From Methylomonas sp. MK1 (GTDB lineage Bacteria; Pseudomonadota; Gammaproteobacteria; Methylococcales; Methylomonadaceae): a stretch of DNA of 64,000 nucleotides. The stretch's first letter is position 1, and each line of letters begins with the position of its first letter. A program made the translations under genes and the position numbers. The stretch spans positions 1,178,001 through 1,242,000 of the forward strand of contig NZ_AQOV01000002.1 of assembly GCF_000365425.1 (NCBI RefSeq). Reading direction: 5' to 3'. The notes under the pieces are model-generated. The model had not been told where the DNA came from and made no database searches. It saw nothing but the letters and a program-made list of their open reading frames with translations. Positions 1 to 9,956 of the stretch are shown in pieces.

Positions 1-137
1 TTACTTAGTAGCAAGTCGATCATGCCGAATAGAGTGCCGACACAGCAGACGCCGACGGCGATGCTAATAATCGCCAGGGCAGTGCGGCTTTTTGTCAGCC
101 ACAAGTCGGCCCAGACTTTATGCCAGAGCGTATTCAC
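1..137 (-). CDS. ABC transporter permease, FtsX/MacB type (N-terminus only, cut by window edge)
   Basis: Only the first 45 or so codons are present and the frame runs off the left edge. The GTG start at 137 overlaps the stop of the upstream ATPase in a GTGA arrangement. The peptide starts VNTLWHKVWADLWLTKSR and continues into a hydrophobic segment (about residues 20-42), the usual N-terminus of FtsX/MacB-like permeases: short cytoplasmic helix, 'KSRT', then the first membrane span before a periplasmic domain. Context with a LolD/MacB-like ATPase supports this. The substrate is unknown because the periplasmic domain is missing. Confidence 0.75.
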   Translation of the reverse strand, partial: MNTLWHKVWADLWLTKSRTALAIISIAVGVCCVGTLFGMIDLLLS

Positions 138-832
138 CTGCTGCCTGCCGGCTGGCTGTCGGCGTGGATTCGTCCGGAACGAATTTCCAGTTTGCGGCTG
201 GCGGCGTCAGCCAGCGTGTCGTTGTGGGTGACCATCACCAGGGTTTTGCCTTGGTCGCGCAAGTGTGCGAATAAATCGAACACGGAGTCGGCGGTGGCCG
301 CATCCAGATTGCCCGTCGGCTCGTCGGCGACGATCAGTGGCGGGTCGTTTGCCAGCGCGCGGGCAATCGCCGCCCGTTGTTGCTGGCCACCGGAAACCTG
401 GCTGGGCAAGCGCTCCGCCGCATCGGTTAGGCCGACCAGGTCAAGTAAATGCATGGCCCGCTCGCGGCGCTGGTGTTTGTTTAACGAGCCGAGAAAGTCC
501 ATCGGCAGTACGATATTTTGCAGCAGATTCAGGGCTGGTAATAACTGAAAAAACTGAAACACGATGCCGATATTGGCGCCGCGCCAACGGGTGAGCTTTT
601 CGTTACTGAGTTTTTGCAGCTCGGCACCATTGACGATGACTTGGCCTTGGCTGGGATGGTCGATGCCGGTAAGCAGATTCAATAAAGTGGATTTGCCGTT
701 GCCTGACGGCCCGACGATGGCGACGAATTCGCCGGGGTAAATGTCCAGATTGATGTCGTGCAAAACGGTTTGCAGCGTGCCGGCTTGCGGGTAATCCTTA
801 TAAACCTGTTTCAGTTCTATGATCTTTTTCAT
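134..832 (-). CDS. ABC transporter ATP-binding protein, LolD/MacB-like
   Basis: This 232-residue nucleotide-binding subunit powers an inner-membrane permease. It shows Walker A (GPSGNGKST), the ABC signature VSGGQQQR, Walker B with LIVADEPTGNLD and the H-loop in VMVTHND. The EPTGNLD form and short length are typical of the LolD/MacB/FtsE group, which work with FtsX-like permeases in lipoprotein release, macrolide efflux or envelope control. The start was set at the ATG at 832 (MKKIIELK), because a 14-residue upstream extension has no family resemblance. The permease follows with translational overlap. Which of the LolD or MacB roles applies cannot be decided here. Confidence 0.9.
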   Translation of the reverse strand: MKKIIELKQVYKDYPQAGTLQTVLHDINLDIYPGEFVAIVGPSGNGKSTLLNLLTGIDHPSQGQVIVNGAELQKLSNEKLTRWRGANIGIVFQFFQLLPALNLLQNIVLPMDFLGSLNKHQRRERAMHLLDLVGLTDAAERLPSQVSGGQQQRAAIARALANDPPLIVADEPTGNLDAATADSVFDLFAHLRDQGKTLVMVTHNDTLADAASRKLEIRSGRIHADSQPAGSR

Positions 833-921
833 AACAGCCGGCAAATTGCGGTATGTTACACGAGGCGCGGGCATCCTGGCATACCCGTCATTTCACTGAC
901 TTTTTCGCCGGAGGGCGATCA

Positions 922-1494
922 ATGACATCGGTACGGATTTTGTGGCTAATGCTGTGCTTAATTTGGATGGCGGCGGAGATTATGTTGGCTCGCCGCACTG
1001 CGGTGCATGCAGGGTCGATTTTGAGTACCGAACGGCGTTCGCAACGTGTATTGTGGATCAGTATCTTGGTCAGTCTGGGGCTGGCCTTATGGTTTAAAAA
1101 TCTGGCTTGGGCGCCGATCAAGCTTGAGTATCTGCCTAGACAAGCAATGGCAATGGCGTTGTTTGCCGCCGGACTTTATCTGCGTTACACGGCGGTGATG
1201 CAATTGGGGCGATTTTTTACGACGAATGTAGCGATACAGCAAGAGCATCGTCTGATAAAGGAAGGTCCGTATCGCTGGCTGCGGCATCCGGCCTACACCG
1301 GCTTGTTGATAGCCTTGTTTGCCGCCGGTGTGGCGATGGGGGATTTTGTCGCTTTGGCGACCTTGCTTGTACCAACGATTTGGGCGTTTACCCGGCGCAT
1401 AGAAATTGAAGAGCGGATGCTGTTGGTAGAGTTCGGCAGCGTTTATGCAGATTTTTGCGCATCCACTTGGCGGCTGTTGCCCTGGGTATACTGA
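922..1494 (+). CDS. Isoprenylcysteine carboxyl methyltransferase (ICMT)-like membrane protein
   Basis: A 190-residue integral membrane protein with about four to five hydrophobic spans and the motif GPYRWLRHPAYTG, the SAM/substrate-binding signature of the ICMT/PEMT family (consensus RHPxYxG). The ATG at 922 is chosen because a good ribosome site (GGAGGGCG) sits just before it; the longer frame adds 23 residues without hydrophobic character. Bacterial members methylate lipids or small molecules and mostly have no assigned substrate. It is divergent from the ABC operon, sharing a roughly 90-base promoter gap. Confidence 0.75.
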   Translation: MTSVRILWLMLCLIWMAAEIMLARRTAVHAGSILSTERRSQRVLWISILVSLGLALWFKNLAWAPIKLEYLPRQAMAMALFAAGLYLRYTAVMQLGRFFTTNVAIQQEHRLIKEGPYRWLRHPAYTGLLIALFAAGVAMGDFVALATLLVPTIWAFTRRIEIEERMLLVEFGSVYADFCASTWRLLPWVY

Positions 1495-1504
1495 ATGTCG
1501 GTAG

Positions 1505-1532
1505 GTCAGGGTGCGCGATAGCGTTCCCTGAC
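1505..1532. repeat. Imperfect hairpin repeat after the ICMT-like gene
   Basis: Arms GTCAGGG (1505-1511) and CCCTGAC (1526-1532) flank a GC-rich loop. It lies between convergent genes and could end transcription, but there is no T-run. Its form resembles short dispersed intergenic hairpins, compare 29564-29590. Confidence 0.4.
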
Positions 1533-1611
1533 TTATTCGGAGCCGCTGGACTTCGATAAGTCACGTAACCGCTGTCGCGGCAACGTGACCCACAGTTACA
1601 AAAGCAAAGCG

Positions 1612-2589
<978 letters not shown>

Positions 2590-2739
2590 TTAGGGTAGCA
2601 AAATTATAAGGGCATTCCCCTGCGGATAAAACCGATTTACTAACTAGTTTTTAAGGCTGTGGCCCGTTAAGCTAATGTGAAATCGATTTACATCATCTAT
2701 AATCATGTTTTGTGACGCTTTTATTGTGAGCCGACAACT

Positions 2740-5046
2740 ATGGTTGCTGTTGTGGAAGAGAAAGCCGCGCGAGGCTATCGCGAAATCGCATTACTAGGAT
2801 TTTCGAGTTGTGCGTTGTTTTTTTTAATTGCCCTAGTCACTTTTAATTCCAACGATCCGGGTTGGAGCCATAGCACATCGTATCAATCCATCAGCAATGC
2901 CTGCGGTTTGTTTGGCGCTTGGCTGGCGGATTTTGTCCTGAGTTTCCTGGGCTTGATGGCGTACCTGATTCCCATCATGATTTTCTGGTATGGCTACATC
3001 TTGTTTCAAGGCTCCCGTCAGACCGGTGGACAATGGGCGCTGGCTTCACGCTCGGCCGGTTTTCTGGCTACAACAGTGTCCGGTTCGGCGATTCTGTTTT
3101 TGCATCTGCATTTTCTGCGCACCAAAGTTGATTTGCCGGAGAGCCCTGGCGGTATTCTGGGACGGGAGATCGGCGACGCCTTGGTGCATTTGTTAGGCAA
3201 CTCCGGCTCTACCTTATTGTTACTGGCGATTTTCATGACCGGTGTCACCTTGTTTACCGGCTTGTCCTGGCTGACAATGATGGCCTTTATCGGCAAATGC
3301 GCGATGACGGCTTGTTCGGTGGTGGGCCGGCAGGCGGTTGAGGTGCCCGAGCGCTACCGCTCGGACAGACCCGCGCGACCCGAATCTGCAAAAGAAGCCA
3401 AAAAGCCGCGTAATCAGCAGCCGGAGGCTAAAACCGAAGACCGCGCCAAAAAACCGCAGATTCAAGTACTGGAAACCGCGCAACCGTCAGCTACTGCCGC
3501 AGTTAGACCCTTGCGTAGAAAAGATAGCAAGCCCGTGGATGATATGGAACCCGGCGCCTATATCAATGCCTTGCCAACCTTGTCATTGCTGGATAAGCGC
3601 GAAATCAAAGTTAAACGCTATTCCAAAATAGAGCTGGAAGAAATTTCCCGGCAGGTGGAAGACGTGTTGCAGGATTACGGTATCGCCGCCGAAGTGGAAG
3701 CGGTTTTGCCTGGGCCGGTGATTACCCGTTTCGAATTGCGTTTGGCGGCCGGCGTTAAAGTTAGCCGGATCAGCAGTTTAGCCAAAGACTTGGCGCGCGG
3801 CTTGTCGGTGACTAGCGTGCGTATCGTTGAGATCATCGAAGGCAAGTCCGTCATCGGTTTGGAAATTCCGAATCAGGAACGGGAGATGGTTTCCCTGCGC
3901 GATTTGTTGGTATCGGATGAATTCGAACGTGCTAAATCCAAACTCAGCATCGCGATGGGTAAGGATATTTCCGGTACGCCGGTGGTGGCGGATCTCGGCA
4001 AAATGCCGCATGCGCTGGTGGCCGGTACTACAGGTTCCGGTAAATCGGTGGCGATCAACACGATGATTCTCAGCTTGCTTTATAAATCCAAGCCGGAAGA
4101 CGTGCGGATGATCATGATAGACCCGAAGATGCTGGAGTTGTCGGTGTACGAAGGCATTCCGCATTTGCTGACGCCAGTTGTTACGGATATGAAGGACGCA
4201 CAGAATGCCTTGCGTTGGGCCGTGGCGGAAATGGAGCGTCGTTACAAATTGATGTCCAAAGTCGGGGTGCGGAATCTGGCCGGTTATAACCAGGCGGTCA
4301 GAGAAGCGGAAGCTGCTGGTCAGCCGATTCGCGATCCTTTGTTTCGTCCCGAAACCCCGGTGGCCTTGGAAGATTATCCGCTATTGGACACGCTACCTAG
4401 CATTGTCATCGTCATTGACGAGTTGGCCGACATGATGATGGTGGTCGGTAAAAAGGTTGAAGAACTGATTGCGCGTTTGGCGCAAAAAGCCCGTGCTGCC
4501 GGTATTCACTTGGTATTAGCAACGCAAAGACCTTCCGTGGATGTCTTGACCGGTTTGATTAAAGCCAACGTCCCGACTCGAATTTCTTTCCAGGTATCGT
4601 CGCGCATTGACTCCCGGACCATTATCGACCAAGGCGGTGCGGAAGCCTTGCTGGGTAACGGCGACATGCTGTTCTTGCCGTCCGGTACCAGCATTCCGTT
4701 GCGTGCTCACGGTGCGTTTGTGGATGACCATGAAGTGCATCGCGTGGTCGAGTTTTTGAAAAAAACCGGCCCGACCAATTATCTTGACGAAATCACCCAG
4801 GAACGTACCGATAGTGGCGAAGTGGCCGGTTTGGACAGCGAGGACAGCGAGTCCGATGCGCTCTACGACGAAGCAGTGGCTTTTGTCACCGAGTCGCGCA
4901 AAGCGTCTATATCCAGCGTGCAACGCCGCTTCAAAATCGGTTACAACCGGGCGGCGCGCATTATCGAAGACATGGAAAACGCCGGCGTGGTCAGCATGCC
5001 GGAAACCAACGGCTCCCGCGAGGTGTTGGCGCCGCCGCCGCGCTAA
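2740..5046 (+). CDS. ftsK: DNA translocase FtsK
   Basis: FtsK couples chromosome-dimer resolution to septation. The 768-residue protein has four N-terminal membrane spans (about residues 18-190), a short Lys/Pro/Glu-rich linker (about 205-265), and a C-terminal motor with Walker [10 protein letters not shown] (near residue 430), Walker [13 protein letters not shown], and the [10 protein letters not shown] motif. A winged-helix gamma domain with [17 protein letters not shown] at the end would bind KOPS sites. The short linker makes it far smaller than E. coli FtsK (about 1330 residues) and similar to SpoIIIE-size or Pseudomonas-type proteins. Confidence 0.97.
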   Translation: MVAVVEEKAARGYREIALLGFSSCALFFLIALVTFNSNDPGWSHSTSYQSISNACGLFGAWLADFVLSFLGLMAYLIPIMIFWYGYILFQGSRQTGGQWALASRSAGFLATTVSGSAILFLHLHFLRTKVDLPESPGGILGREIGDALVHLLGNSGSTLLLLAIFMTGVTLFTGLSWLTMMAFIGKCAMTACSVVGRQAVEVPERYRSDRPARPESAKEAKKPRNQQPEAKTEDRAKKPQIQVLETAQPSATAAVRPLRRKDSKPVDDMEPGAYINALPTLSLLDKREIKVKRYSKIELEEISRQVEDVLQDYGIAAEVEAVLPGPVITRFELRLAAGVKVSRISSLAKDLARGLSVTSVRIVEIIEGKSVIGLEIPNQEREMVSLRDLLVSDEFERAKSKLSIAMGKDISGTPVVADLGKMPHALVAGTTGSGKSVAINTMILSLLYKSKPEDVRMIMIDPKMLELSVYEGIPHLLTPVVTDMKDAQNALRWAVAEMERRYKLMSKVGVRNLAGYNQAVREAEAAGQPIRDPLFRPETPVALEDYPLLDTLPSIVIVIDELADMMMVVGKKVEELIARLAQKARAAGIHLVLATQRPSVDVLTGLIKANVPTRISFQVSSRIDSRTIIDQGGAEALLGNGDMLFLPSGTSIPLRAHGAFVDDHEVHRVVEFLKKTGPTNYLDEITQERTDSGEVAGLDSEDSESDALYDEAVAFVTESRKASISSVQRRFKIGYNRAARIIEDMENAGVVSMPETNGSREVLAPPPR

Positions 5047-5051
5047 TTGCG

Positions 5052-5246
5052 ATGAGTATCGTTATAGCTGGCTTGCTGGTCGTCGCTGTTATTTCCGGCA
5101 TTGGCGGTTGGTTGCTTAGTTCCAAACAAAGCCAGGAAACGCCGGTTAAAATCATGATGTTTGTGGGTTATTTCTGGCTGCTGGCTTTTGCGCAATTATT
5201 GCTCGTCGCCTTAAGCTACTTTGGCTGGCAACATTTCACGGCTTGA
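5052..5246 (+). CDS. Small two-span membrane protein, unknown function
   Basis: A 64-residue protein beginning five bases after the ftsK stop, so probably co-transcribed. It has two hydrophobic segments (about 2-24 and 34-57) separated by a short polar stretch (SSKQSQETP). I recognise no family. Its coding potential is supported by tight packing between ftsK and the SemiSWEET gene, but with no motif the function is unknown. Confidence 0.6.
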   Translation: MSIVIAGLLVVAVISGIGGWLLSSKQSQETPVKIMMFVGYFWLLAFAQLLLVALSYFGWQHFTA

Positions 5247-5256
5247 TTTTTCTGAT

Positions 5257-5523
5257 ATGGACCTAATCCCCGAGCTGATCGGTTATCTGGCGGCGACCTT
5301 GACTACGGCCTCTTTTCTGCCGCAAGCGATTATGACCTTCAAAACCCGCGATACCGATTCCTTATCGCTAGGCATGTACAGCATGTTTACGCTGGGAGTG
5401 TTGCTGTGGTTAATTTATGGTATTTTTCTGGCGAACGTAGCCATCATCGTTGCCAACGCTATTACGTTTTTGCTGGCAGCGGCTATTCTGTGCTTTAAGA
5501 TTCACAATCTACTGCGTAAATGA
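5257..5523 (+). CDS. SemiSWEET-type PQ-loop transporter
   Basis: An 88-residue protein with three predicted membrane helices and the PQ-loop signature (TTASFLPQAIMTFKTRDTDSLS), followed by MYSMFTLGVLLWLIYGI and a third helix. This is the half-SWEET (MtN3/saliva) architecture, which dimerises to move small sugars or related solutes across the inner membrane. The ATG at 5257 (MDLIPELIGYLAATLTT) is preferred to the upstream in-frame TTG, as members begin 5-10 residues before the first helix. It sits just before a GntR regulator and a PfkB sugar kinase, which hints at sugar uptake; the solute is not known. Confidence 0.85.
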   Translation: MDLIPELIGYLAATLTTASFLPQAIMTFKTRDTDSLSLGMYSMFTLGVLLWLIYGIFLANVAIIVANAITFLLAAAILCFKIHNLLRK

Positions 5524-5542
5524 GAATGCCGGGTCAACCACA

Positions 5543-6361
5543 ATGCCTTCCAGTGTTTCCAGCAATATCGAAATAACAGCCGATACTTCCGCCGCCAATG
5601 ATAGCAGCGCTTTCATTGAGAAAATTCGCCCGAACACCGGGATTTCCGAGCCTGTCTACAAGCAATTGCAAAGACGCATTACCGATATGATTCAGTCCGG
5701 CGAGCTCGGAGATGGTTTTAGTCTGCCATCCGAGCGGGCTTTAGCGGAAGCGCTGGATCTCAGTCGCACTACGGTGCGGCGTTGTTACGAAGAATTGCGG
5801 GCTCAGGATTGTATTGCCACTCATGGCCGCGCCGGCGTCACAGTCAAAGCGCCACCTTCGCGGATTAATCCGGAGATGGGTAAGTTGAAAGGTTTTACCG
5901 AGGAAATGCGCGAGTTGGGAGTTACCCCGTCCACGCAAATTCTCGAGCACAAGATTGTCGTCGATAGAACTATCGCTTCTATTTTTAATCGTCCCGCCTC
6001 TACTCGATTTCTACGTTTGGTAAGGGTGCGCTTGGGAGACGGTATGCCGCTATCGCGCGAAGTGGCTTGGTACGATCTAAGCGTGGCACCGGCTTTGGCC
6101 GAGTGGGACGGCGAAGGATCTGCTTATCAATACCTTGAGACCCACTGCGACTTGGGCTTGGTCCATGCTGAGCAATCCATAGAAGCAGTGCTGAGCGATG
6201 AAGTGGAAGCGGCCGTATTCGGTTTTGACCAGCCGGGTCCCTGCTTATTATTGAAACGCAAGACTTACGCCGACAACGGCCAGATCGTGGAGTATGTCGA
6301 AGGCACGTTTCGTGGTGACGCCTACACCTACCGAGTCAATCTGAAAATCCGGCCGAACTAG
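5543..6361 (+). CDS. GntR/HutC-family transcriptional regulator with UTRA domain
   Basis: A 272-residue regulator. After a disordered N-terminus (about 35 residues) comes a winged helix-turn-helix (VYKQLQRRITDMIQSGEL, LPSERALAEALDLSRTTVRR), then a C-terminal UTRA ligand-binding domain (from about residue 125, with FLRLVRVRLGDGMPLSREVAWYD). HutC-type members sense sugars, phosphosugars or amino-acid derivatives. The start at 5543 (MPSSVSS) lies 19 bases after the SemiSWEET stop; a longer frame overlaps that gene. It converges on the PfkB gene with a 4-base overlap of the 3' ends. The ligand is unknown. Confidence 0.87.
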   Translation: MPSSVSSNIEITADTSAANDSSAFIEKIRPNTGISEPVYKQLQRRITDMIQSGELGDGFSLPSERALAEALDLSRTTVRRCYEELRAQDCIATHGRAGVTVKAPPSRINPEMGKLKGFTEEMRELGVTPSTQILEHKIVVDRTIASIFNRPASTRFLRLVRVRLGDGMPLSREVAWYDLSVAPALAEWDGEGSAYQYLETHCDLGLVHAEQSIEAVLSDEVEAAVFGFDQPGPCLLLKRKTYADNGQIVEYVEGTFRGDAYTYRVNLKIRPN

Positions 6362-7302
6362 ACTGTTTTTGGCCTTGGATTGGTTTGCATAAAGTTGTCA
6401 ATCTCGGCTTGGCTCGGCAAGCATCCTAATACGCCACGATGCTTGGCGACCCAGGCACCGCTGGCACAGGCTCGGCTCAAAGCCTCAGTTAAACTCAGAT
6501 TATTCATTAAGGCAGTCGCCAGGCCGGCGCTGAACGCGTCACCGGCGCCGGTGGCGTCCAGTGCGGCAACGGGCCAAGCCGGTTGATATACGACGTTATC
6601 TTTCGTTAAGGCCACGCATCCCGCTTCACCTAGCGTTACCACCAGTAGCTCTCCTGACCAGGCAATTTGTTCCGCACAGTTGGCTAAGTTATTCATCCAC
6701 CGCTCCAGACTGATTTCACTGTTGCTTAGGCCGAATAGTGACGCGGCTTCGGTTTCGTTTGCCACCAAAATATCGGTTAGCTTTAATAAGCCAGGATCAG
6801 GTTGGCGCCAGGGTGACGGATTCAGCATCGTTCGGATGCCGCGCTGACGTGCAATCTCGAACGCTTTGCGGATTGGTGCTTCCGGGATTTCAAACTGGGC
6901 GTAAATCAAATTTAGGTCTGGAAAGGCGGCTAAGGCCTGTTCGACATGTTCCTTATTCAACAGGGCGTTGGCGCCTGGATAGACGGCCAAAAAATTCTCG
7001 CCATTCGGGCCTATAAAGCCGACACCAAAACCGGATTGTGGTCCTGTTCTTAGAAGCCAGCGGTCGTCCAGTCCTTCATTCTTCAGTAATGTAATCACAC
7101 TGTCCGCAACTGCATCCATTCCCAGCGGCAATAGCATTGCCACCTCAGCGCCTTGTTTATGCGCGGCTAAGCCGACATTCAAACCCTTACCGCCGTGCTC
7201 CTCAATTATGCCGGTAGCTTGCACGGATTCGCCTGAACAGGGCAGGCGCTCAACGTGCAGGCAGTGGGCATGGACATAGCTGGCTAAAACTAGGATGGAC
7301 AC
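6358..7302 (-). CDS. PfkB-family carbohydrate kinase, ribokinase-like
   Basis: A 314-residue cytoplasmic kinase that phosphorylates a sugar or nucleoside with ATP. Evidence is the N-terminal substrate motif GGKGLNVGLAAHKQGAEV and the C-terminal ATP and anion-hole motif DATGAGDAFSAG (near residue 258), with NETEAASLFGL in between. The PfkB signature GGKGxN and overall length fit ribokinase-like kinases, but no feature fixes the substrate. It overlaps the end of the GntR gene by 4 bases tail to tail, and is divergent from the first VPLPA-CTERM gene. Confidence 0.87.
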   Translation of the reverse strand: MSILVLASYVHAHCLHVERLPCSGESVQATGIIEEHGGKGLNVGLAAHKQGAEVAMLLPLGMDAVADSVITLLKNEGLDDRWLLRTGPQSGFGVGFIGPNGENFLAVYPGANALLNKEHVEQALAAFPDLNLIYAQFEIPEAPIRKAFEIARQRGIRTMLNPSPWRQPDPGLLKLTDILVANETEAASLFGLSNSEISLERWMNNLANCAEQIAWSGELLVVTLGEAGCVALTKDNVVYQPAWPVAALDATGAGDAFSAGLATALMNNLSLTEALSRACASGAWVAKHRGVLGCLPSQAEIDNFMQTNPRPKTV

Positions 7303-7432
7303 GCAAGCTCCAATTCTCGGAAAAAATCTGTGAAATAGTACCGAAATAAATCCAAGAATTTACGATTGACGCAAATATTTCTATCTGGTATTTCTATGGT
7401 ACCTAAATTGAATGCCAAAAAAGAGGGTCGTC

Positions 7433-8293
7433 ATGAAGCGTCAATACATCATAGCTGGGCTATTACTTTGCAGCTCACCCACACTACATGCTTATACAAC
7501 ATTCGCCAGCGCAGGCGCTAAAGTAGGGGGGCATTCGTATCCTGATCCATCGCCGTACACGGTATTGCCGTTTGCAGATGGTCAAACCGATTCTCATACA
7601 AACGCAGTGTCACACGCTTATGGTTCGGTTTACGATCAAGGGTTCGATGCCAACACCGAATCAGGCTATTCCTATAGAAGACAAGCAATAGCTTCAGCCG
7701 ACGCTAGTCCAGGCATATTAAAAGCCTACGCCAGTGCCGGTTATTTTTTAGATGGCCCACATCCAAATAATTTGGGTGTGGTTGGAGTTGGCAATGCCGA
7801 ATTCACGGATACTTTCTCTATTTTTTCGAGTAAATTATTCGTCGACATTAATATCGAATATCACTTAAGCGGCAGTTTGCAGGGGTTAGCAAAAGTCAAA
7901 GGCGGCTTAAAAATATCTTCGTACGATGACACGTTTAACATTAACGCGAGTGAGGCTTTGGCCTCCCCCCTGCAGTTTAATTGCTCATCAAACATTAACT
8001 CGTGTACCGGCAAAGCCACTGTTTCAGTACCTGCCAATTGGGATATATCGATTTCCGGTTTTTTGGAAGTTCTTGCTGCAGCCAACACCGATGAAAGCCA
8101 TAAATACGGCGATGCTCTTGCCAATTACGGCAATACTGCCCGGATATTTATTAGCCCGGTAGATACGAGACAACGCATAGTCAGTAGCAGTGGTTTTGAT
8201 TACTCCCCTATACCACTTCCAGCGTCCGTTTGGCTATTTGGCAGCGGCATTCTGGGTTTGCTTTTTCGGCTGAGAAAGCCTTTATGGCGGTAA
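7433..8293 (+). CDS. VPLPA-CTERM-type sorted secreted protein (1)
   Basis: A 286-residue protein with a signal peptide (MKRQYIIAGLLLCSSPTLHA) and a C-terminal sorting tail (PIPLPASVWLFGSGILGLLF followed by basic RLRK). This tripartite tail of short motif, membrane span and basic end is the VPLPA variant of PEP-CTERM, cut and anchored by an exosortase. The mature part is rich in Ser, Ala, Tyr and Asn with a two-Cys element (FNCSSNINSCTG). The ATG at 7433 is preceded by AAGAGGG. It is paralogous to the next gene. Function unknown; likely cell surface or exopolysaccharide matrix. Confidence 0.85.
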   Translation: MKRQYIIAGLLLCSSPTLHAYTTFASAGAKVGGHSYPDPSPYTVLPFADGQTDSHTNAVSHAYGSVYDQGFDANTESGYSYRRQAIASADASPGILKAYASAGYFLDGPHPNNLGVVGVGNAEFTDTFSIFSSKLFVDINIEYHLSGSLQGLAKVKGGLKISSYDDTFNINASEALASPLQFNCSSNINSCTGKATVSVPANWDISISGFLEVLAAANTDESHKYGDALANYGNTARIFISPVDTRQRIVSSSGFDYSPIPLPASVWLFGSGILGLLFRLRKPLWR

Positions 8294-8337
8294 CGCCAGG
8301 TTAAAATTTTTTTCAACCTATCTTCCCAGAGGTTCGC

Positions 8338-9168
8338 ATGAATCGATTTACAATTTTACTGCCGTTATTTACCGTAATGGCTTATGTGCCGGCGGCCAAC
8401 GCGTACACCACATCCTTGACCGTGATAGCCAGCGCCAATGCCGCCTACGGTAGTCAATCCTATGATGCTGATTCCAATGTCGTGAATAGTATCGATGGCC
8501 CGTCCGCGGATTCCGTCAATGCGTTTTATAAAGTACCCAATAACGGTGAGCCGGGCAGTCTCTCGGAGATTTATCGTTCGTCCGCTAGCGGTTTTGTGAG
8601 TCCGGGTGTACTGAAAGCTAGCGCCAGCGCCAGCGCGACGGCCTATGCCGCCAATGTCGCCAGTGGTAGCAGCAAAGTGTCGTTTGCCGATAACTTCAAG
8701 TTGGTGGGGCCCAGCGGTCGAAACATCGATCTGACCTTGACTTACTTAGTGTCAGGAGCGCTATCGGGAACCGCCGCCGCTAGCGGTACCGTTCAACTTA
8801 GTACGGGTGACAGGATCTCTTTCACGGAAAACGGCTATACGCCGCGTAGTTTCAGTTGCTCATGGATAGCGTCATGTACCGGGGTGGCGACATTTTCGGT
8901 GCCGGTCAATACCTTGATTTCGTTGGACGCCTTTCTAGAAGTTGGTGCGGGAGCCAGCAGCTATTTCAAACCTACCATAACCGAGTCTTCCGCCAATTTT
9001 GGAAACACCGGTTTGGTGTATCTCGGTATTGCCGACAGCCGTTATCAGTTGCAGAGCGGCAGCGGTTTTAGCTACGCCCCCGTGCCATTACCCGCCGCGT
9101 TTTGGACCTTTGCTGCCGGTCTGTGTGCATTTGGTTTTTCTAATTTGCGCAAGCGGGTAATAGGCTAG
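8338..9168 (+). CDS. VPLPA-CTERM-type sorted secreted protein (2), paralogue of the previous gene
   Basis: A 276-residue protein with signal peptide (MNRFTILLPLFTVMAYVPAANA) and C-terminal tail PVPLPAAFWTFAAGLCAFGF then NLRKRVIG. It shares with the preceding protein the YTT mature N-terminus, the FSCSWIASCTGVATFSVP two-Cys element, a SLDAFLEV segment and a GSGFxYxP motif before the sorting tail, so the two are tandem duplicates that have diverged. The start ATG follows GAGG. Export by Sec and anchoring by an exosortase is inferred from the tail; no exosortase is in this window. Confidence 0.87.
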   Translation: MNRFTILLPLFTVMAYVPAANAYTTSLTVIASANAAYGSQSYDADSNVVNSIDGPSADSVNAFYKVPNNGEPGSLSEIYRSSASGFVSPGVLKASASASATAYAANVASGSSKVSFADNFKLVGPSGRNIDLTLTYLVSGALSGTAAASGTVQLSTGDRISFTENGYTPRSFSCSWIASCTGVATFSVPVNTLISLDAFLEVGAGASSYFKPTITESSANFGNTGLVYLGIADSRYQLQSGSGFSYAPVPLPAAFWTFAAGLCAFGFSNLRKRVIG

Positions 9169-9358
9169 TTCAATACCCGATTGCCGCTACTCAAGCACGG
9201 CAAAAGTATTCGAAACCGAATCCTTTGCCGTTCCGGAAGGTTCTAAGATCGGCGGCGGTGCCGTAATCCCACTTCTGCCTCTCGGCCGCTGATAAGTTGT
9301 TACAATGCTCGACCAATTTAAACAAGCTGCTGATACACGGGCTAGAGAAGCATAATTA

Positions 9359-9895
9359 ATGAAAACCAGAGATAGAAGACACGGAGTAGTATTGGTACAT
9401 ACCGGCGAAGGTAAAGGTAAGTCCTCAAGTGCGTTTGGCATGGTGTTTCGCGCCGCCGGCTGGGGCATGAAAGTCTGTGTGATCCAATTCATCAAAGGTC
9501 AATGGCAAACCGGTGAGCAACGGGCGGCGACGCGTTTCGAAGAAATAGAATGGCATGCCTTGGGCGACGGTTTTACTTGGGATACCAAGAATCCGGAACA
9601 GGATATTAAAACCAGCCGGGAGATTTGGGAATTTAGTAAACAAAAAATCCTCTCCGAAGAATTCGACCTGGTGATCCTGGACGAAATCAATTATTGCTGC
9701 GGCTACGGCTGGATCAGCGGCCAGGAAATCGCCGATTTCATCAAAAACGACAAACCCGCCTGGCTGCATTTGGTGATGACCGGCAGGAATGCGGCGCCGG
9801 AAGTTATTGAGGCTGCCGACACGGTCACCGAGATGACCAGAATCAAGCACGCTTATGCCGCCGGCATCAAGGCCGAGCAGGGCGTGGAATTTTAA
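9359..9895 (+). CDS. cobO: Cob(I)alamin adenosyltransferase, CobA/BtuR type
   Basis: A 178-residue enzyme that adenosylates the cobalt of cobalamin or cobyrinate a,c-diamide using ATP to give the coenzyme form. Evidence: an N-terminal P-loop GEGKGKSSSAFG of the inverted CobA type, then CVIQFIKGQWQTGE and DLVILDEINYCCGYGW, with VMTGRNAAPEVIEAAD near the end. These are the family's diagnostic blocks at normal length. No recognisable cobalamin riboswitch was found in the 190 bases upstream. It is followed by a SnoaL-like gene with no known link to B12. Confidence 0.94.
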   Translation: MKTRDRRHGVVLVHTGEGKGKSSSAFGMVFRAAGWGMKVCVIQFIKGQWQTGEQRAATRFEEIEWHALGDGFTWDTKNPEQDIKTSREIWEFSKQKILSEEFDLVILDEINYCCGYGWISGQEIADFIKNDKPAWLHLVMTGRNAAPEVIEAADTVTEMTRIKHAYAAGIKAEQGVEF

Positions 9896-9956
9896 GCTGA
9901 AAAAAAGCCAGGCTTCTGGCAAAATTGACGGTTTTTAATCTAGGCTCAAGACCACT

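Noticed and set aside
9169..9358. Possible cobalamin riboswitch upstream of the adenosyltransferase
   Set aside because: I looked for the B12-box type motif and the usual stem order and did not find it.
9907..9920. GCCAG/CTGGC hairpin after the adenosyltransferase
   Set aside because: Five-base stem only and no T-run on the coding strand; too weak to call a terminator.
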